Made by a program: the position numbers and the translations under genes. Positions 34,120-40,964 of a DNA stretch of 64,000 nucleotides are shown here, piece after piece. How positions within the stretch are numbered: the stretch's first letter is position 1; each line of letters begins with the position of its first letter. Location: positions 1 through 64,000 of the IMG/VR virus record IMGVR_UViG_3300034039_000011. One strand, 5' to 3'. The stretch comes from a virus. The notes beneath the pieces are model-generated. The model saw only the letters and a program-made list of their open reading frames with translations, did no database searches and was not told the DNA's origin.

Positions 34120-34371
34120 TTATTCCAAATTAGTTTTAATAATTTCACATTCTACATTCCTATATACATTATCAAGATAACCAATTTCATTGCACATTTT
34201 AACATACTCTCCACAATTTCTCCATGTGTTTAATTTAATAAAAGTGTTGTTTGCTTTTTCAACATATTTTTCTGCTTTTTCCTTGTCTCTTGTGGCAAAC
34301 AAAACTTTTTTATCCACAATATCATAAGAATCAGAAATGTTCAGACAAACCACATATATAATTTCTTTCAT
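34120..34371 (-). CDS. Small unknown cytoplasmic protein
   Basis: An 83-residue protein: a first strand (IIYVVCLNISDSYDIVDKKV), a helix (DKEKAEKYVEKANNTF) and a C-terminal strand (VECEIIKTN). The pattern 'F.t.d.e.Ae.y.e..n' is common in small phage proteins of unknown role. No catalytic motif. It lies 27 bp after the peptidase gene on the same strand, while a ~100-bp gap with A/T-rich sequence separates it from the lipoprotein gene. Confidence 0.5.
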   Translation of the reverse strand: MKEIIYVVCLNISDSYDIVDKKVLFATRDKEKAEKYVEKANNTFIKLNTWRNCGEYVKMCNEIGYLDNVYRNVECEIIKTNLE

Positions 34372-34398
34372 AATATTTAGTTATTTATATTTAATGAA

Positions 34399-34899
34399 TC
34401 AAACATCAAATAAATAAACTTTATCATTGGATGGATTAAAAAACACGTCAATATGTACCCAAGAAATTGGTTTTCCTTTCATATTATGTTCTAATCTTAC
34501 ATGGTAAGGCAATTCATTTTCCATTTCCTTCAGCCACATTCTAACTTCTTCAGCACTCATTCCTTTTGCATCAAAATCCACTGCCTTGCCCATAGTATGA
34601 GCAGATAAATACATTTTACCAGACTTGGTTTTTTTGCTTACTATATCAGATGTATTTTCTCTTAAACCTCTTTGTGAAAAATTACCACCCCATTTCCAAT
34701 TATTAATTGTCATAGGCTTGTCAAGATTTGTTCTAATCCATAAAATAGTTTTCAACAATCTTGGACATATAAATTGCCAAGAAGTCTCCCCATATCTATT
34801 ATATACATTTGGTGATACAAACTCTTCCACACAGAAATATTTTTTAATCTCTTTTATTAATTCTAAATCAGTTAAATTTAAAATTTCTTCTTTTTTCAT
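34399..34899 (-). CDS. M15-family peptidase, probable endolysin
   Basis: A 166-residue metallopeptidase of the M15A (D-Ala-D-Ala carboxypeptidase-like) type. The zinc site is visible: SAHTMGKAVDFDAKGM (residues ~99-114) gives the first His and Asp, and the C-terminal SWVHIDVFF (~146-154) the second His. A conserved substrate-side segment (MTINNWKWGGNFSQRGLR) precedes them, and the opening 'YFCVEEFVSPNVYNRYGE' is usual for the family. It should cut peptide cross-links of peptidoglycan. No signal peptide, so release needs a holin; no certain holin is seen, but a two-segment membrane protein lies at 36115. Confidence 0.85.
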   Translation of the reverse strand: MKKEEILNLTDLELIKEIKKYFCVEEFVSPNVYNRYGETSWQFICPRLLKTILWIRTNLDKPMTINNWKWGGNFSQRGLRENTSDIVSKKTKSGKMYLSAHTMGKAVDFDAKGMSAEEVRMWLKEMENELPYHVRLEHNMKGKPISWVHIDVFFNPSNDKVYLFDV

Positions 34900-34927
34900 A
34901 ATTTATAATTTTAAAATTTGTTATTTA

Positions 34928-35314
34928 TTAAAGTTTATAACGTAATATTCTCTCTTCTAATTCTAAAATCTTTAATTCCATTTCATTTACAATGTTTTCA
35001 AGATTGTTTTTTTCATATCTCAATTCTTCAATTATTGATTCGTATTGGTTAATTTGAGATTTTAAATCATCAACGGTTTCATATAATTCATTACCCCAAT
35101 CTCTGAGTATGCTATTTGCATTGCGAACTTCTTCAATATAATCAACTGCATCTTCTATATATTCAAGTGAAGATTTTAGTTCATATTCGTATTCTATGTC
35201 ATTTTCTTTTATTAATATATCTTTTATTTCTTCCTTTGCTTCTTTCAAATAATCTAATATTTTATCTATAGTATTACATGTAGGTTCTACAGGGGCATTA
35301 TCAAAACGGCTCAT
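34928..35314 (-). CDS. Coiled-coil protein of unknown function
   Basis: A 128-residue acidic protein that is helical throughout. From residue ~80 to the end it has clear heptads (LKSQINQYESIIEELRYEKN and onwards), a predicted coiled coil. The N-terminus has MSRFDNAPVEPTC. It could be a spanin-like, scaffold or regulatory oligomer, but there is no membrane segment. Its start overlaps the preceding gene by 4 bp, so the two are coupled. Confidence 0.6.
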   Translation of the reverse strand: MSRFDNAPVEPTCNTIDKILDYLKEAKEEIKDILIKENDIEYEYELKSSLEYIEDAVDYIEEVRNANSILRDWGNELYETVDDLKSQINQYESIIEELRYEKNNLENIVNEMELKILELEERILRYKL

Positions 35315-35673
35315 AGTAAAAATTTTTTTGTTAAAATAATATCAATATTTTCAATAAGTTTTTCAAAAATAAAAAAATATTTTATAATTGATAAATCATC
35401 ATCATTATAAAAAGGAACATTGTATTTTAAAATAAATTTATTATCTGAAAATTCAACCATAAGGTCATTTTCATAACAAAATTTAACAATATCACCAGTT
35501 ATATTATAAGATGTCAATTCTTTTTCACCAGTATAAAAAAATAAATTATCACAATTAAAATAAATAATATCAGTTTCAGATGTAGTTTCAATGCTAATAT
35601 AAGAATTATGTTCTTTGACTTTTAATCCTAAATTTTTAAATTTTTCGACTAAAGAAGAACACATAATATACAT
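35311..35673 (-). CDS. Unknown protein of the small-gene cluster
   Basis: About 120 residues from the ATG at 35673 (MYIMCSSLVEKFKNLGLKV). A longer version begins with TTG at 35691 but would overlap the upstream gene, so the ATG is preferred. The body is alternating strands with Asn, Asp and Tyr; no motif is recognised. It belongs to a run of four tightly packed - strand genes (34928-36065) that look like early accessory genes. Confidence 0.5.
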   Translation of the reverse strand: MYIMCSSLVEKFKNLGLKVKEHNSYISIETTSETDIIYFNCDNLFFYTGEKELTSYNITGDIVKFCYENDLMVEFSDNKFILKYNVPFYNDDDLSIIKYFFIFEKLIENIDIILTKKFLL

Positions 35674-35674
35674 T

Positions 35675-35863
35675 TTATTTTTTATTTTCAACTGCTTTCA
35701 AGCCATTAATTGGATTTTCAAGCAAGTTTATTTTTTTTCCACTAAAATTATATATTGCTGAATATATAATATTTTCAGTTACACTATCTATCACAACTTG
35801 ATGGAAATTACCATCATTTAATTTAGCTATTACAAAAATTTTTTCAATTTTTTTATTTTCCAT
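35675..35863 (-). CDS. Small unknown protein
   Basis: A 62-residue protein with strands 'KIFVIAKLNDGNFHQVVIDS' then a helix-poor end. It overlaps the upstream gene by 11 bp. It has no recognised family; size and position suggest a phage accessory protein. Confidence 0.4.
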   Translation of the reverse strand: MENKKIEKIFVIAKLNDGNFHQVVIDSVTENIIYSAIYNFSGKKINLLENPINGLKAVENKK

Positions 35864-36065
35864 TTTCTTCTATTTTTTTGTTTTTGCGAATATAATAATC
35901 TTCTATTGCTTTTGCTAATGAAATAAAACTATCTGGTTCAAATCTTGCAATTAAAACATCATCATAAACTAAATCAATGGTTGAATGTGGTGAATCTATA
36001 CAAAAAGAAATGTCATCAAATTCACCATTATCATTTACAAAACCATTTATTTTTAATTCAAACAT
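35853..36065 (-). CDS. Small unknown protein, first of cluster
   Basis: A 70-residue acidic protein (FELKINGFVNDNGEFDDISF, then SFISLAKAIEDYYIRKNKK). It is the first gene of the packed cluster and has an exact host-type -7 box about 24 bp before its ATG, which supports early transcription of the group. Family not recognised. Confidence 0.45.
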   Translation of the reverse strand: MFELKINGFVNDNGEFDDISFCIDSPHSTIDLVYDDVLIARFEPDSFISLAKAIEDYYIRKNKKIEENGK

Positions 36066-36088
36066 ATTATTATTTTTTTTATTTAATG

Positions 36089-36096
36089 CAAATATA
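36089..36096 (-). promoter_or_regulatory. Host-type -7 box (TATATTTG)
   Basis: On the - strand TATATTTG sits about 24 bp before the ATG at 36065, an exact TAnnTTTG match at the same spacing as at 32422. The surrounding bases are nearly all A and T. Confidence 0.45.
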
Positions 36097-36114
36097 TAAA
36101 AAAAAATTATATTA

Positions 36115-36294
36115 TCAAATAAAATTTAAAAATTTTAAATAAAAAACAGTGCTAACCTGAACCAAAAGACCAGTTAAAAGCGGTATTTTTCTTTCATCTT
36201 TAAACCAAAAATCAATATTGATAATGCACAAACACAAATATATAATACCTATTATTGGAATATTCCACACTATCTTTTTAAAAGTTTCTTCCAT
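36115..36294 (-). CDS. Small membrane protein (possible holin-like)
   Basis: About 59 residues from the ATG at 36294 (MEETFKKIVWNIPIIG). A longer reading to 36333 would start inside the transposon end hairpin and is not favoured. There are two hydrophobic stretches: IVWNIPIIGIIYLCLCIINI and PLLTGLLVQVSTVFYLKFLN, separated by a charged turn (DFWFKDERK). Two-segment topology and size would suit a holin, and a peptidase gene is in the same region, but this is a weak inference. Its promoter may have been displaced by the IS605-type insertion just upstream. Confidence 0.45.
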   Translation of the reverse strand: MEETFKKIVWNIPIIGIIYLCLCIINIDFWFKDERKIPLLTGLLVQVSTVFYLKFLNFI

Positions 36295-36328
36295 AATGAA
36301 AATCAAATTTATATGACGGAGCGTAAAA

Positions 36329-36352
36329 CCCACCCATCAGAACGTGGGTGGG
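36329..36352. repeat. Left-end hairpin of IS605-type element
   Basis: CCCACCCA (36329-36336) pairs with TGGGTGGG (36345-36352) across an 8-base loop (TCAGAACG). Such subterminal stems are the substrate recognised by Y1 transposases on single-stranded DNA. Confidence 0.75.
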
Positions 36353-36365
36353 ATGTAAGCGACCA

Positions 36366-36767
36366 CTAACCTTGTGATAAGATATACTGACGTATTGTTT
36401 CTGGTGATGCTTCACCTATTGAACAGACAAAATAACCATCACTCCATAAGAGACGCTGATACCAATAATATTGACGTAATGTAGTATGATGTAACAGCCA
36501 TAACTGACGAGTAGATTCTTGTTTTAACCTACGGACTAATTGAGAAACAGATATACGTGGTATATACCTAATTAAGAAATGTACGTGATTAATGTCGCTT
36601 TCCATAACTTCAATTTCAAAATCTGAATTATCAGCTATGGAACTGAATATATCTTTTAAATCATCATTTAACTGACCGACTAAGATATTTCTACGATACT
36701 TGGTTACTAAGATTAAATGACATTTTAAGTAATGTTTTGAACGATTTGTACTGATGTAGTGAGACAT
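36366..36767 (-). CDS. tnpA: Y1 (HUH) transposase of IS200/IS605 family
   Basis: A 133-residue single-strand DNA transposase. The opening (YISTNRSKHYLKCHLILVTK, then YRRNIL), the HUH motif HVHFLI near residue 62 and the catalytic Tyr near residue 128 (ETIRQYILSQG) are all present. Length is standard. It cuts and joins single-stranded element ends, often at replication forks. No sign of decay. Confidence 0.95.
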   Translation of the reverse strand: MSHYISTNRSKHYLKCHLILVTKYRRNILVGQLNDDLKDIFSSIADNSDFEIEVMESDINHVHFLIRYIPRISVSQLVRRLKQESTRQLWLLHHTTLRQYYWYQRLLWSDGYFVCSIGEASPETIRQYILSQG

Positions 36768-36867
36768 ATTGTGGAAGTTTTTTACCCGAAGACGGAAACT
36801 TTTACAATATGTTGAACGGCATTTTACAGAAAAAATAAAAAAACTTTAAAATGAAAGCAACTTTTTG

Positions 36868-36875
36868 TATATTTG
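36868..36875 (+). promoter_or_regulatory. Host-type -7 box (TATATTTG) before tnpB
   Basis: TATATTTG lies 17 bp before the tnpB ATG at 36893, an exact TAnnTTTG match within the element's central region. It supports origin of the element in a Bacteroidota genome. Confidence 0.45.
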
Positions 36876-36892
36876 TACGTATTTAATAATAT

Positions 36893-38065
36893 ATGTTGAA
36901 GTCATTTAAATATAGAATTTCACCTACGAAGGCACAAGCCGAACTAATCAATAAGCATATTGGTAGTTCAAGGTTTGTGTATAACCTTGCGTTGGAGACC
37001 AAAACAATGGCTTACGCTGGTAATCAAATAAACCTATCTTGTTTTGACCTAATCAAACAATTGCCAGATTTAAAGAAAGAATGTACTTGGTTAAAAGAAA
37101 TTAATTCTCAATCATTACAAGCACCAATAAGAAATTTGGATAATGCTTTCACAAGATTTTACAAAGGACAAGGGAACTTTCCTAAATATAAATCTAAAAG
37201 AAGCGGTAAACAATCATTCCATATCCCACAAAATGTAATTGTAGAGAATGGGAAGTTAATCATTCCTAAATTTAAAGAGGGAATTGATATTGTATTACAT
37301 AGAGAAACCAAAGGTGTAATTAAATCAGCAACTATATCAAGAACACCAACAGGTAAATACTTTGTTTCTATTCTTTGTGATACTAAAGAAGAAATACCAA
37401 CTAAAGCATCAATAACCGAAAGTACGACTATTGGTATCGACTTAGGAATTAAAGACTTTGCAATTACATCAAAAGGTGAAGTTTTTGAAAATCCAAAATA
37501 CCTACGTAAAGCACAAAGTAAATTAAAATATGTACAACGTAAATATTCAAAACACAAAGGTAAGCGTACTAAAAAGAAACTTGCCAAACTACACGAAGAT
37601 GTAGTAAACAAGCGCAAAGATTTTTTACACAAAGTTTCAACTAAACTAATTCGTGAGAACCAAACGATAGCACTTGAAACTCTAGCTGTAAAGAATATTG
37701 TTAAAAACCACAATTTAGCACAATCTATTAGTGATGCAAGTTGGTCAACTTTTGTCTCTATGTTAGAATACAAGGCTGAATGGTATGGTAAAAATATCCT
37801 ACGAATAGGGCGATTTGCACCATCATCAAAGACTTGCTCCTGCGGAGTAATCAACAAGGACTTAAAACTATCCGACAGAGAGTGGACTTGTAAGTCTTGT
37901 GGAACTACACACGATAGAGATATTTTAGCTGCTTGTAACATAAAATCTTTTGCCTTAAAAAATATCTTATCTGGAACGGATAGGAAAAATCAGGACGAAC
38001 TGCCCACGTTGGTGGGAGTGTTGACTCCTGAAGCCCAACCCATCGCCTCTGGCGTGGGTGGGTAG
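36893..38065 (+). CDS. tnpB: TnpB RNA-guided nuclease of IS605-type element
   Basis: A 390-residue protein with a complete TnpB set. The N-terminus (LKSFKYRISPTKAQAELINK) is the family opening. RuvC I is TTIGIDLGIKDFAI near residue 180, RuvC II is QTIALETLAVKNI near 262, the zinc ribbon is CSCGVINKDLKLSDREWTC followed by KSCG near 315-338, and RuvC III is THDRDILAACNI near 341. The tail EAQPIASGVGG overlaps the right-end hairpin of the element. It probably cuts the donor site with a guide RNA from the element end. Unlike the IS607-type TnpB in this window, it keeps the zinc ribbon. Confidence 0.95.
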   Translation: MLKSFKYRISPTKAQAELINKHIGSSRFVYNLALETKTMAYAGNQINLSCFDLIKQLPDLKKECTWLKEINSQSLQAPIRNLDNAFTRFYKGQGNFPKYKSKRSGKQSFHIPQNVIVENGKLIIPKFKEGIDIVLHRETKGVIKSATISRTPTGKYFVSILCDTKEEIPTKASITESTTIGIDLGIKDFAITSKGEVFENPKYLRKAQSKLKYVQRKYSKHKGKRTKKKLAKLHEDVVNKRKDFLHKVSTKLIRENQTIALETLAVKNIVKNHNLAQSISDASWSTFVSMLEYKAEWYGKNILRIGRFAPSSKTCSCGVINKDLKLSDREWTCKSCGTTHDRDILAACNIKSFALKNILSGTDRKNQDELPTLVGVLTPEAQPIASGVGG

Positions 38066-38075
38066 TTCACATTTT
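37940..38075 (+). ncRNA. Predicted omegaRNA region at IS605 right end
   Basis: In this family the guide RNA is made from the 3' end of tnpB and the right end. Here the last ~120 bp of tnpB contain several GC-rich dyads (GCCCACGTTGGTGGG at 38002-38016 and the right-end stem), unlike the A/T-rich surroundings, as expected of a structured RNA. The guide would be the bases just beyond the element end. Confidence 0.4.
38039..38058. repeat. Right-end hairpin of IS605-type element
   Basis: CCCA-T-CGCC (38039-38047) pairs with GGCG-TGGG (38051-38058) with one bulged T and a TCT loop. It overlaps the last codons of tnpB and precedes the stop by 5 bases. Confidence 0.75.
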
Positions 38076-38077
38076 TT

Positions 38078-38713
38078 TTAATTCCAGAAACCGTTTTTTT
38101 TCATATACCCCAGACAACAAGTATATGCATCACTCATATCAAAGTTTTCCTTTTTTAATTCACCTTTTTTGTTATAAATCCATTGAATATCATTTTCCTT
38201 TTCATTAACTTTCTCCCAAATTATTTTTTTCTTATCAACATTTTTATCATATGCACCAAATAAGGTAGGTTTTATTTTATCAATATTTTTTTTCTTATTA
38301 CCATTTGAATCATATATTCTTTTCCCCATTAGTTCAGGAAATGCATATTTTCTTGAATCGTATGATGATATAAAATCTGGTATTACTCCAGTATAATCAT
38401 AACACGATTTTGATATTAATGAATTAAATCTTAATAATAAGCCAACGGTATTTATATTGTTTGATCTTAATAATGGTTCTTCTATTATTATTTTTTCAAA
38501 ATCAAGATCAACGAATTTAACTAAAAATTGATTTTCAAAAATTTCTACTTTTCTAAATAATTCTTCAAGTTTATTTTCTGGTTTAGGTTTTACAATTAAT
38601 TTAACATGTTTTAATAATATTAGTTTTCCTTCATTTCCAAGATTTTCAAAAACTGCAACACCAATTGTGCTGGTTGAAACATCAAGTCCCATTATATACT
38701 TTTTTTTATCCAT
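38078..38713 (-). CDS. RuvC-like Holliday-junction resolvase/nuclease
   Basis: A 211-residue RNase H-fold nuclease. The first strand motif is MGLDVSTSTIGVAVF (residues ~9-23, catalytic Asp), a second acidic motif is KIIIEEPLL near 75, and the last is DMSDAYTCCLGYM near 192, giving the D-E-D set of the RuvC superfamily. Similar proteins occur in large Bacteroidota phages, where they are thought to resolve branched DNA before packaging. It ends the long - strand structural block, 4 bp after the T9SS-tailed protein gene, and abuts the IS605-type element. Confidence 0.8.
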   Translation of the reverse strand: MDKKKYIMGLDVSTSTIGVAVFENLGNEGKLILLKHVKLIVKPKPENKLEELFRKVEIFENQFLVKFVDLDFEKIIIEEPLLRSNNINTVGLLLRFNSLISKSCYDYTGVIPDFISSYDSRKYAFPELMGKRIYDSNGNKKKNIDKIKPTLFGAYDKNVDKKKIIWEKVNEKENDIQWIYNKKGELKKENFDMSDAYTCCLGYMKKNGFWN

Positions 38714-38717
38714 TTCT

Positions 38718-39767
38718 TTAATAAATAACTTCTTTAAATGTGATTATTTTATTATCATATATAAATGTGAATATATACAAACCAACATTAAGTTTAAATG
38801 TAAATTTATCTATGTTTATATTTGATTTTATAATTAATTTACCGCTAATATCATAAACATAAAGAATGTAATTAACATCATTATTGGTTGTAATTTCAAC
38901 AAATGAGTTCTTTTTTTTTATATTAAAAATAACATCATCATTATCTTTTTTATTAAATTTAAATGTTGTTAATTTATTAATATCACCATTAACATCTTTT
39001 TCATATAAAACATAATAATTTAAACCGTTTTTTATATTATAATCATTAAAATAATATTTATTTAATGTTCGTTTTTTTGGCGTTATTGTCCCATAATTAA
39101 CTAAACCATTTATAAATTTATATATGTAATATTTTTCTATTGAACTTTCATCTGATGTTGAAAAATATAATGTTAAATAATCGCCATTATCATAAATTTC
39201 TTTTTCCAATATTTTTGTTGGTAATGGAAAGTCATATGTAATACATATTTCAATATAATCTATACATAATACATTATTATTTAAATTTGATTCAAATTTA
39301 ACTTTTAAACCAAAATTTGAATCATTTACATCAGAAGGTGTCAATGAAAGTGAATTATCAGTATAAATTGTAGTATCATCAATACCATTATTTCCAATTA
39401 TTGAACAACCACTTTCTTTTATTCCATTAATACCATTATTATATAATCGTATTTCTGATTTTTTACAACCATTATTTAATAACCAATAACCTTCTATTAA
39501 TATATCTATGTTTGTTATGATTGCATTATTTGGGATTGAAAAATTAAATCCAACAAAATAACCATCTATCTTTTCCTTTTTATTTAATACTATACAATTA
39601 TAATCATTGTCTGATGATGACAGGTTGTTACCTTGAGATGCTAATGAATTGTTAAAATCTATGCCTTTATTCTTAATATATATTGTTGGACTTGAACATA
39701 CCACATTTTGAGAAAAACCATAAATGGATATAAATAATAATAATTGAATTATAAAAATTCTAATCAT
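38718..39767 (-). CDS. Secreted protein with T9SS-type C-terminal sorting domain
   Basis: A 349-residue protein. The N-terminus (MIRIFIIQLLLFISIYGFSQ, then N) is a textbook signal peptide of the flavobacterial kind, with cleavage likely before or after Gln. The middle contains a beta-sandwich (~25-180) and a fibronectin-like part (~185-275). The last ~75 residues resemble the type A T9SS sorting domain: a strand, NYILYVYDISGKLIIKSN, KFTFKLNVGLYIFTFIY and a final FKEVIY. In hosts this tail sends proteins across the outer membrane. Its ATG overlaps the stop of the preceding virion gene by 4 bp, so it is expressed late. Confidence 0.75.
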   Translation of the reverse strand: MIRIFIIQLLLFISIYGFSQNVVCSSPTIYIKNKGIDFNNSLASQGNNLSSSDNDYNCIVLNKKEKIDGYFVGFNFSIPNNAIITNIDILIEGYWLLNNGCKKSEIRLYNNGINGIKESGCSIIGNNGIDDTTIYTDNSLSLTPSDVNDSNFGLKVKFESNLNNNVLCIDYIEICITYDFPLPTKILEKEIYDNGDYLTLYFSTSDESSIEKYYIYKFINGLVNYGTITPKKRTLNKYYFNDYNIKNGLNYYVLYEKDVNGDINKLTTFKFNKKDNDDVIFNIKKKNSFVEITTNNDVNYILYVYDISGKLIIKSNINIDKFTFKLNVGLYIFTFIYDNKIITFKEVIY

Positions 39768-40954
39768 AGAACCAGTTTTATAGTAAAATAAATAAAGTCA
39801 AGTTTTGTTTTTTTAATTGGTTCACTAACTCTCCCAACTGCAATTACATTATCTTTTTCATCCAACAAATATATTGAAGTTATATAAGTATATTCATTTT
39901 CATTATATGTTGGATTTAATGAGGTATTAAAAGAATTTTGTTCTATTCTTATCGGTATAATGCATTCAACAGCAGATTCATAAGATGTTAATACTCCATT
40001 ATGAGATGTACTTGATAAATTTAAATCGCTAACAATTGTCTGGTCTGTTATAACAACCAAACCGCTTAATAAATCCACATATCCTACAGGTTTATCTCTA
40101 ACAATTCCTGAATTTGGAACATCTATATAATTATATAATGGTTTACCATGTTTTGAGTATGGATATATTTTGCCATATCCATCTCCCCATGATTTTGTAG
40201 GATCATTGTTTGGTGGTTGAATTTCATCTGAAAATAATAAAATTTTATATTCACCTAAAGCATTAACAACATTGTTAGAATCGTCATATAATTTATTGTC
40301 TAATAATTTACGTCTGGTAAGGTTGTTTTGAAGTGTCCCATATAATGTATACGTATTTAAATTTCCAAATAATTCTAATTTAATTTCACTACCCGATATA
40401 ATATTTCCAAACTTACTATCATCTATAGATATTACAATAACATTATCAACATTCAAAAATTCTAATGCTGTATTATAATAACCACCACGTTTATAATCTA
40501 ATATATAATAACTTTTTTGATTATCTGTCAATGGAAAATTTAAATATTGTAAAATACCAATATATTGGTTTGAAGTATTTGTTCTGTCAATTGATAAAAA
40601 AGAAAAATCTGAATTTGATAATGTTTGTGTAGGTATTTTTTTGTTTGTTTGAGATATTTTTATATCTTCTTCATTTAATTCTTGATAATATTTATCATCT
40701 TTATATTTTAAAATACTTTTGGGTATCTTATAATCATAAGCTGAATTATTGCTTATATTACCAACAAAATCTAATTTTCCAGATATTGATGGGACATACC
40801 CATTAGGTAATACTAAATCTGATGAATAATCAATTCCTTCATCAGATACTGCAAATTTTTTAATATCATTAATTGTATTACTTAACAAAAAATCTCTACC
40901 ATATGAGGTAAGTCTTGTAACAATTGTTTTAGGTGGTTCTGTTATAAATCCCAT
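39764..40954 (-). CDS. Tail/baseplate fibre protein, paralogue of next gene upstream
   Basis: A 396-residue protein. The N-terminus (TRLTSYGRDFLLSNTINDIK, then KFAVSDEGIDYS) is a tail-fibre style opening, 'T..G...(I/L)......A.gD..I.Y', shared with the upstream 703-residue protein. The C-terminus (YTYITSIYLLDEKDNVIAVG, then RVSEPIKKT) matches the end of that paralogue in layout: an 'S.I.(I/L).D......G..S.PI' strand set. Such pairs recall the P2 gpH/J family in which these ends attach to the baseplate. The middle is variable. Spacing of 10 bp to the paralogue indicates one operon. Confidence 0.65.
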   Translation of the reverse strand: MGFITEPPKTIVTRLTSYGRDFLLSNTINDIKKFAVSDEGIDYSSDLVLPNGYVPSISGKLDFVGNISNNSAYDYKIPKSILKYKDDKYYQELNEEDIKISQTNKKIPTQTLSNSDFSFLSIDRTNTSNQYIGILQYLNFPLTDNQKSYYILDYKRGGYYNTALEFLNVDNVIVISIDDSKFGNIISGSEIKLELFGNLNTYTLYGTLQNNLTRRKLLDNKLYDDSNNVVNALGEYKILLFSDEIQPPNNDPTKSWGDGYGKIYPYSKHGKPLYNYIDVPNSGIVRDKPVGYVDLLSGLVVITDQTIVSDLNLSSTSHNGVLTSYESAVECIIPIRIEQNSFNTSLNPTYNENEYTYITSIYLLDEKDNVIAVGRVSEPIKKTKLDFIYFTIKLVL

Positions 40955-40964
40955 AATATTTAAT

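Larger units (their letters stand above)
36318..38075. mobile_element. IS605-type transposon with divergent tnpA and tnpB
   Basis: A Y1 transposase gene (-) and a tnpB gene (+) diverge from a 125-bp centre, the IS605 layout. Subterminal hairpins occur at both ends, at 36329-36352 and 38039-38058. As in other IS200/605 elements there are no long inverted repeats. It sits between the small membrane protein gene and the RuvC-like gene and does not seem to break either. Both proteins look intact, so it may be active. Limits are approximate. Confidence 0.88.

Noticed and set aside
35674-35691. TTG start at 35691 for the 126-residue version of the cluster protein
   Set aside because: An ATG at 35673 removes the overlap with the upstream gene and loses only six Lys/Asn/Ile residues.
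36295-36333. Longer start (36333) for the small membrane protein
   Set aside because: The extension would lie in the left-end hairpin of the transposon, and an ATG at 36294 precedes the first membrane segment properly.
37159-37941. 260-residue frame opposite tnpB
   Set aside because: The + strand frame has all TnpB motifs; the reverse frame has no recognisable domain and follows from codon bias of the true gene.
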